This document shows, in pieces, positions 56,984 to 64,000 of a DNA stretch of 64,000 nucleotides. This DNA comes from Corynebacterium marambiense (GTDB lineage Bacteria; Actinomycetota; Actinomycetes; Mycobacteriales; Mycobacteriaceae), in NCBI RefSeq assembly GCF_016342275.1, contig NZ_JAEIOT010000005.1:310001-374000 (forward strand). Reading direction: 5' to 3'. The notes beneath the pieces were generated by a model. The model saw nothing but the letters and a program-made list of their open reading frames with translations. It did not search any database and was not told the origin of the DNA. Every line of letters begins with the position of its first letter. Within the stretch, counting starts at the first letter, position 1. Both the position numbers and the translations under genes were made by a program.

Positions 56984-57415
56984 GTGAGTGAAACGAATCA
57001 GACTCCCGAATCGCAGTATGACAACCAACGCGTTCCGCTGATCCATGCGGCGCGTCTGGGGGCGGTATCACTAGCGGTGACCACCCTCCTTCTGGGCGCT
57101 CTGTGGTCGGCTGTTGACGGAATGCCCGGCCTATGGGGTGTTCTCACCGGATCCGCGGTCGGGGGTGGTTTCCTTCTCGTTACCGTGCTCAGTGTCCTGG
57201 TCACGAGTGGGCACTCGCCATCGACGACAGCGGCTGTCGTCCTCGGTAGCTGGCTGGTGAAGCTCGTGGTTCTCCTGGTGGTGTTGTTCGTCCTCAGGGA
57301 TTTGGACTTCTACTCCAGGAGAGCACTGTTTGCTGCGGTGGTCGTCGCGATGGTCGCCGTCATCGGGTCGGAGACCTGGGGGATCGTCCGGAGCCGGACG
57401 ACATACGTGTCCTGA
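56984..57415 (+). CDS. atpI: AtpI-like membrane protein
   Basis: A 143-residue protein with four hydrophobic helices (AVSLAVTTLLLGALWSAV, GLWGVLTGSAVGGGFLLVTV, AAVVLGSWLVKLVVLLVVL and AALFAAVVVAMVAVIG). It sits before atpB where actinobacteria carry atpI, whose product helps assemble the c-ring or import Mg. The N-terminal 25 residues are polar. The GTG start appears leaderless. A gap of 479 bases before atpB means the main atp promoter is separate. Confidence 0.75.
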   Translation: MSETNQTPESQYDNQRVPLIHAARLGAVSLAVTTLLLGALWSAVDGMPGLWGVLTGSAVGGGFLLVTVLSVLVTSGHSPSTTAAVVLGSWLVKLVVLLVVLFVLRDLDFYSRRALFAAVVVAMVAVIGSETWGIVRSRTTYVS

Positions 57416-57894
57416 CATCGGGAACACCAGGCGCCGGTGGAGCGGGTCATGATTCCGGCTGGTTAGCCGCGTTCCGGAGGGGGACAGTCGATGCTTGGGA
57501 AGTCACATCGGATAGTTCGTAGAATTACCCCCGAAACTGCCCCGGGTTAACCATGTGACAGAGCTTACAGGTAGCTGTTTTCCCCGCTGAACGGGTGTGC
57601 TGGACGCGTGTTTCAGGGGTGCACCAGGTACCCCCGGGGCATTCTTCGGTAAACGTACCCGGCACCTGATAGTCTGATCGCGGGTCCACGGAGCCGCTGT
57701 GCTGACATGCAATCGTCCGCACTGTCGTGCCGCTCTCCGGGTGGCGTGTCCACTGACGCGGGCCCCAGTGATCACCGCGATGATGTGCGACGGAGTCCGC
57801 GGTCGGTCCAGGTATTTTTCAGACGTCCATCGCACCGCACCCAGAAGCAGAAACGTCGGGTGCGGCCCGAACACGGGAGAGAACGCTGAGCGTT
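57416..57894. promoter_or_regulatory. ATP synthase operon promoter region
   Basis: 479 bases without a gene. TAGTCT at 57670-57675 is a possible -10 element, giving a leader of about 210 bases before atpB. The GlxR-like site at 57554 lies about 105 bases upstream of it. No other element stands out. Confidence 0.4.
57554..57569. promoter_or_regulatory. GlxR-like site before the atp operon
   Basis: TGTGA-CAGAGC-TTACA matches 9 of 10 fixed bases of TGTGA-N6-TCACA. In C. glutamicum GlxR is known to act on respiration and ATP synthesis genes. Confidence 0.4.
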
Positions 57895-59132
<1,238 letters not shown>

Positions 59133-59181
59133 TCCACTGAACAGCGAAGAACCACGCCGACAACGAAAGCTGTGAGGACCT

Positions 59182-59760
59182 ATGACTAACCACCTTTACC
59201 ACCTTGCCGAAGGTGGCGCGGAGCACGGCAATCTGCCGCTGAGCGGCCAGATTTCGCCGTTGTTCCCGTTCACCTACGACATGGTCTGGTCGGCGCTGTG
59301 CTTCATTGTCATCCTGATCGGCTTCTGGAAGTTTGTTCTTCCGAAGGCCCGTGAAGTGCTCGTCGAGCGCGAGGACCGCATCAAGGGCGGAATCCAGCGC
59401 GCCGAGGCCGCGCAGGCGGAAGCCAAGGCCGCCCTCGAGAAGTACAACGCCCAGCTCGCTGAGGCCCGTGCTGAGGCCGCTCAGATCCGTGAGGACGCGC
59501 GCACCAAGGGCAAGCAGATCATCGAAGACATGAAGACCCAGGCCACCGAAGAAAGCAACCGAATCATCGAGTCCGGTGAGAAGCAGCTGATGGCCCAGCG
59601 CGAGCAGGTCATCACCGAGCTGCGCCGCGAGATGGGACAGAACTCGATCAACCTGGCCGAGCGTCTGCTCGGCGAGCAGCTCGGCGACAACGTCAAGCGC
59701 TCCGGGACGATCGACACGTTCCTCTCCGATCTCGACACCGTGGCCCCGGCAGGAAAGTGA
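59182..59760 (+). CDS. atpF: ATP synthase F0 subunit b
   Basis: A 192-residue peripheral-stalk protein. One N-terminal helix ([21 protein letters not shown], about residues 34-54) is followed by a long Ala/Glu/Lys/Arg coiled coil ([20 protein letters not shown] onwards) that dimerises and reaches the F1 head. The stop codon overlaps the GTG at 59757 of the next frame. Confidence 0.95.
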   Translation: MTNHLYHLAEGGAEHGNLPLSGQISPLFPFTYDMVWSALCFIVILIGFWKFVLPKAREVLVEREDRIKGGIQRAEAAQAEAKAALEKYNAQLAEARAEAAQIREDARTKGKQIIEDMKTQATEESNRIIESGEKQLMAQREQVITELRREMGQNSINLAERLLGEQLGDNVKRSGTIDTFLSDLDTVAPAGK

Positions 59761-59765
59761 GCGAC

Positions 59766-60584
59766 ATGCACGCAGCGAGCCGCGAGGCATTGGCGAAGGC
59801 GACGCGCAATCTGGACACGATCCTGTCCGGCCAGGGTAACGCCGTGGCCACCGCCGCACAGACCGGAACCGAGCTTTTCGACGTCGTGGAGATCCTCGAC
59901 GGCGACCGCGCCCTGCGTGTCGCTGCCGCGGAGGTTTCTAACCCCGCCGAGCAGCGCGTGGGCCTGGTGCGGGAGGTGTTCGGCGGCAAGATCTCCGACA
60001 CCACCCTCAAGGTCCTCGGAGATGCGGTTGAACTGAACTGGTCCACCCCCCGTGAGATGCGGGAGGGCCTTGTCGAACTGGGTCGTCGCGCACTGCTGGA
60101 GGCCGCTCGGAGCCAGGGACAGTTGGAACAGGTGGAGGATGAGCTTTTCCGGCTGTCCCGCATCCTGACCGATCAGCCCCGGCTCACCCAGCTCCTCGAC
60201 GACCGTACGGCGACAGCCGACGCGAAGCGGGGACTGCTGGCGGGTGTCCTGTACGGCAAGGTCACCCCGGTGACCGAGGCGCTCGCACTGCAGGCGATCA
60301 CCCGACGTGACCACGGTCCCGTCCAGGACATCGCGGCACTGAGCGTGCTGGCCGCCGACATGCAGAACCGGACGGTCGCCCACGTGGTCGCAGCGACCCA
60401 GCTCACTGCGGAGCAGGAGCAGGGTCTGAAGGACAAGTTGGGCACGATCTACGGTCGTGAGATGTCCATCCACTCTGAGGTTGACCCCAGCCTCCTCGGT
60501 GGTGTGGTCGTCCGCGTCGGTTCGGAAGTCATCGATGGTTCCACTTCAGGCAAGATTCAGCGCCTGCGGTCGAAACTGCCGTGA
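59766..60584 (+). CDS. atpH: ATP synthase F1 subunit delta
   Basis: A 272-residue delta subunit, longer than the 177 residues of E. coli as usual in corynebacteria. It caps F1 and joins it to the b stalk. The N-terminal helical bundle (MHAASREALAKATRNLD) and the C-terminal SLLGGVVVRVGSEVIDGSTSGKI-type segment are diagnostic. ATG 59766 is preferred because GGAAAG lies eight bases upstream inside the end of atpF; GTG 59757 in frame would overlap the atpF stop. Confidence 0.92.
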   Translation: MHAASREALAKATRNLDTILSGQGNAVATAAQTGTELFDVVEILDGDRALRVAAAEVSNPAEQRVGLVREVFGGKISDTTLKVLGDAVELNWSTPREMREGLVELGRRALLEAARSQGQLEQVEDELFRLSRILTDQPRLTQLLDDRTATADAKRGLLAGVLYGKVTPVTEALALQAITRRDHGPVQDIAALSVLAADMQNRTVAHVVAATQLTAEQEQGLKDKLGTIYGREMSIHSEVDPSLLGGVVVRVGSEVIDGSTSGKIQRLRSKLP

Positions 60585-60653
60585 CCGGCGCCGACTACGA
60601 CCAGGAGAACTAGACAAATAATGCTGGAAGAAACAACCGAGAGCAGGAAGAAC

Positions 60654-62297
60654 ATGGCGGAGCTGACGATCTCCTCCGACGAGATCCGTAGCGCGATTGA
60701 GAATTACACCTCGAGCTACTCCCCGGAGGCCTCCCGTGAGGAGGTCGGTGTGGTCATTTCGGCGGCTGACGGTATCGCCCAGGTTTCGGGCCTCCCGTCG
60801 GTGATGACGAATGAGCTGCTCGAGTTCCCGGGCGGCGTCATCGGCGTCGCACAGAACCTCGACACCGACCGCGTCGGCGTGGTGGTCCTGGGTAACTACG
60901 AAAGTCTCAAAGAGGGCGACGAAGTTAAGCGGACCGGAGAGGTCCTGTCCATCCCGGTCGGCGACAAGTTCCTCGGCCGCGTTATCAACCCCCTGGGTGA
61001 GCCCATCGACGGCATGGGTGCCATCGAGGCAGAAGAGGACCGTGTCCTCGAGCTTCAGGCTCCCTCCGTGCTGCAGCGTCAGCCCGTCGAGGAGCCCCTC
61101 CAGACCGGCATCAAGGCCATTGATGCGATGACCCCGATCGGCCGTGGTCAGCGTCAGCTGATCATCGGCGACCGTAAGACCGGCAAGACCGCGGTCTGCC
61201 TGGACACGATCCTGAACCAAAAGGCCAACTGGGAATCCGGCGACGAGAAGAAGCAAGTCCGCTGCATCTACGTCGCCATCGGACAGAAGGGTTCCACGAT
61301 CGCCGGAATCCGGAAGACCCTGGAGGAGCACGGTGCTCTGGAGTACACGACGATCGTCGCGGCTCCCGCATCCGACTCCGCCGGTTTCAAGTGGCTCGCG
61401 CCCTTCGCCGGTGCCGCCCTGGGACAGCACTGGATGTACAAGAACAAGCACGTCCTGGTCATCTACGATGACCTGACCAAGCAGGCTGAGGCCTACCGTG
61501 CCATCTCCCTGCTGCTTCGCCGTCCGCCGGGCCGCGAGGCCTACCCGGGTGACGTCTTCTACCTGCACTCCCGTCTGCTGGAGCGTGCCGCGAAGCTGTC
61601 CGACGACATGGGCGCCGGTTCGATGACCGCTCTGCCGATCATCGAGACCAAGGCCAACGACGTCTCGGCCTTCATCCCGACCAACGTCATCTCCATCACC
61701 GACGGCCAGGTCTTCCTGGAGTCCGATCTGTTCAACCAGGGCGTGCGCCCCGCCATCAACGTTGGTGTCTCCGTCTCCCGTGTCGGCGGTGCCGCACAGA
61801 CCAAGGGCATGAAGAAGGTGTCCGGTTCCCTGCGTCTGGACCTCGCCTCCTACCGTGACTTGGAGGCCTTCGCGGCCTTCGCATCCGACTTGGACCCGGC
61901 ATCCAAGCGTCAGCTGGAACGCGGTCAGCGTCTGGTTGAGCTGCTCAAGCAGTCCGAGAACAACCCGATGGCCGTCGAGGATCAGATGGTCTCCATCTGG
62001 CTCGCCGGCGAGGGCCACCTCGACAACGTTCCCGTCGAGGATGTCCGTCGCTTCGAGACCGAACTCCACGAGTACCTGCACGGTAACGCCAGCGAGGTCT
62101 ACGACCAGATCGCCGGTGGCGCAGCGTTCTCCGACGAGTCCAAGGAGATCCTGGTGTCCGCGACCGAGGACTTCAAGCGGACCTTCCAGACCACGGACGG
62201 TACCCCGGTGATCAACGAACCCGAGGTCGAGGCTCTCGCTGAGGGAGACCTGAAGAAGAACAAGATCACGGTCTCCCGCAAGTCAGCCAAGAAGTAG
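60654..62297 (+). CDS. atpA: ATP synthase F1 subunit alpha
   Basis: A 547-residue subunit of the hexameric F1 head, carrying the noncatalytic nucleotide sites. Walker A is GDRKTGKTA near residues 172-180, the glycine-rich [18 protein letters not shown] region near 370 and VYDQIAGG later. ATG 60654 ([12 protein letters not shown]) with AGGAAG upstream is taken as the start; ATG 60621 is in frame but lacks a good site. The C terminus is extended by about 25 charged residues compared with E. coli. Confidence 0.96.
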   Translation: MAELTISSDEIRSAIENYTSSYSPEASREEVGVVISAADGIAQVSGLPSVMTNELLEFPGGVIGVAQNLDTDRVGVVVLGNYESLKEGDEVKRTGEVLSIPVGDKFLGRVINPLGEPIDGMGAIEAEEDRVLELQAPSVLQRQPVEEPLQTGIKAIDAMTPIGRGQRQLIIGDRKTGKTAVCLDTILNQKANWESGDEKKQVRCIYVAIGQKGSTIAGIRKTLEEHGALEYTTIVAAPASDSAGFKWLAPFAGAALGQHWMYKNKHVLVIYDDLTKQAEAYRAISLLLRRPPGREAYPGDVFYLHSRLLERAAKLSDDMGAGSMTALPIIETKANDVSAFIPTNVISITDGQVFLESDLFNQGVRPAINVGVSVSRVGGAAQTKGMKKVSGSLRLDLASYRDLEAFAAFASDLDPASKRQLERGQRLVELLKQSENNPMAVEDQMVSIWLAGEGHLDNVPVEDVRRFETELHEYLHGNASEVYDQIAGGAAFSDESKEILVSATEDFKRTFQTTDGTPVINEPEVEALAEGDLKKNKITVSRKSAKK

Positions 62298-62349
62298 GGT
62301 CGTGACACGCACCATGACCGTCCAAGGAAAAGAAGGGAGGCGATAGACC

Positions 62350-63330
62350 ATGGCCAATCTTCGCGAACTACGTTCCCGCATCAAGTCGGTGAACTCGACC
62401 AAGAAGATCACCAAAGCCCAGGAGCTCATCGCCACCTCGCGAATCACGAAGGCCCAGCAGCGGGTCGAGGCTTCGATGCCGTACGCCGAGGAGATCCACC
62501 GTGTGATCGAACGCCTCGCGTCCGCCACCGAACTCGACCACGCGATGCTCCGTGAACGTGAGAACGGACGTCGGGCCGCGATTCTCGTGGTGACCAGTGA
62601 CCGTGGCATGTGCGGCGGCTATAACTACAATGTCTTCAAGAAGGCTGCGGAGCTCCGCGGCATGCTCGAGGACAAGGGCTACGAGGTTGTCCTCTACGTC
62701 TCGGGTAACAAGGGACTGAGCTACTACCGCTTCCGCGGCGAGGACATCGCCGGAGCGTGGACCGGTTTCTCGCAGGATCCGGGATACAAGGAGACGCACG
62801 GCATGCGCCGGCACCTGATCGACGGTTTCGTCGCCGGTTCCGCGGGCACCGCCAAGTGGCGCGAGGGACTGTCGACCGCGGAGGGTGAACCCATCCAAGG
62901 CTTCGATCAGCTGCACGTCGTGTACACCGAGTTCGAGTCGATGCTGACGCAGAACGCGCGGGCACACCAGCTCCTCCCCATCGAGCCGATCATCGAGCTC
63001 GATCACATCGACACCGGGGAAGACATGCTCTCCTCGTCCTCCAACGAGATCGAGGCGGACTACGACTTTGAGCCGAGCGCAGAGGAACTGCTCGACGCGC
63101 TGCTTCCGCAGTACGTGTCGCGTGGCCTCTACGCCATGCTTCTTGAAGCCGCGGCCAGCGAGTCCGCGTCCCGACGCACCGCCATGAAGTCTGCAACCGA
63201 CAACGCCAACGAGCTGGTCAAGGACCTCTCGCGCGTGGCCAACCAGGCCCGTCAGGCACAGATCACCCAGGAAATCACAGAGATCGTCGGTGGCGCGGGA
63301 GCGCTCGCCGAAAGCGGAGAAAGTGACTAG
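62350..63330 (+). CDS. atpG: ATP synthase F1 subunit gamma
   Basis: A 326-residue central-shaft protein. The N-terminal helix MANLRELRSRIKSVNSTKKI and the C-terminal helix SRRTAMKSATDNANELVKDL form the coiled-coil axle turning inside the alpha/beta ring; TSDRGMCGGYNYN is the conserved middle strand. Several short insertions (for example EDMLSSSSNEIEADY near 225) are typical of actinobacteria. GGGAGG stands about ten bases before the ATG. Confidence 0.96.
   Translation: MANLRELRSRIKSVNSTKKITKAQELIATSRITKAQQRVEASMPYAEEIHRVIERLASATELDHAMLRERENGRRAAILVVTSDRGMCGGYNYNVFKKAAELRGMLEDKGYEVVLYVSGNKGLSYYRFRGEDIAGAWTGFSQDPGYKETHGMRRHLIDGFVAGSAGTAKWREGLSTAEGEPIQGFDQLHVVYTEFESMLTQNARAHQLLPIEPIIELDHIDTGEDMLSSSSNEIEADYDFEPSAEELLDALLPQYVSRGLYAMLLEAAASESASRRTAMKSATDNANELVKDLSRVANQARQAQITQEITEIVGGAGALAESGESD

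Positions 63331-64000
<670 letters not shown>

Overview
This window looks like a chromosome segment of a high-GC actinobacterium, most likely Corynebacterium or a close relative. The evidence is the housekeeping backbone in its right half: argS-lysA, hom-thrC-thrB, rho-prfA-prmC-tsaC-wecA with no rpmE between rho and prfA, then atpI-atpB-E-F-H-A-G-D. HtaA-type haem-protein remnants, DtxR-like and GlxR-like sites and apparently leaderless genes agree with this. The species was not determined.

Layout. 134-10569 is one tightly packed + strand operon. It encodes an ATP-dependent ketone carboxylase of the acetone/acetophenone type (two HyuA-like subunits, a small zinc subunit, one HyuB-like subunit and a fifth small protein), followed by a two-subunit 3-oxoacid CoA-transferase and a thiolase. 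Together they would turn a methyl ketone plus CO2 into a 3-oxoacid, its CoA thioester and finally acetyl-CoA plus an acyl-CoA. 10570-11826 is an AT-rich gene-free island followed by a structured GC-rich leader of a DEAD-box RNA helicase (to 14124). 14398-16565 is a decayed HtaA-family haem-protein gene behind a DtxR-like box. 16815-20427 holds a small exported protein, a membrane protein, an exported HNH-type nuclease and the proline symporter putP.

20855-28842 is the most unusual block. It is a four-gene, translationally coupled operon encoding a SNF2-family helicase, a SWIM zinc-finger protein, a Mre11/SbcD-like nuclease and a Rad50/SbcC-like ATPase that lacks a zinc hook. It reads as a DNA-processing, repair or defence module. 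Next come a MarR regulator, a PspC protein, tRNA-Arg(CCG), the lactate-oxidation operon lutABC (- strand) and the lactate permease lctP.

37551-46951 carries argS, lysA, three small membrane or exported proteins and the threonine genes hom-thrC-thrB. 47043-50562 (- strand) has a frameshifted sugar-ABC ATPase, a DUF2249 protein and an acyl-CoA ligase. From 51092 to the end lie transcription termination (rho), translation release and its methylation (prfA, prmC), tRNA t6A synthesis (tsaC), the lipid-linked GlcNAc-phosphate transferase wecA and the ATP synthase operon, with atpD cut by the window end.

No rRNA, CRISPR array, insertion sequence or prophage was seen. Functions are inferred from protein motifs read by eye; no database search was possible.
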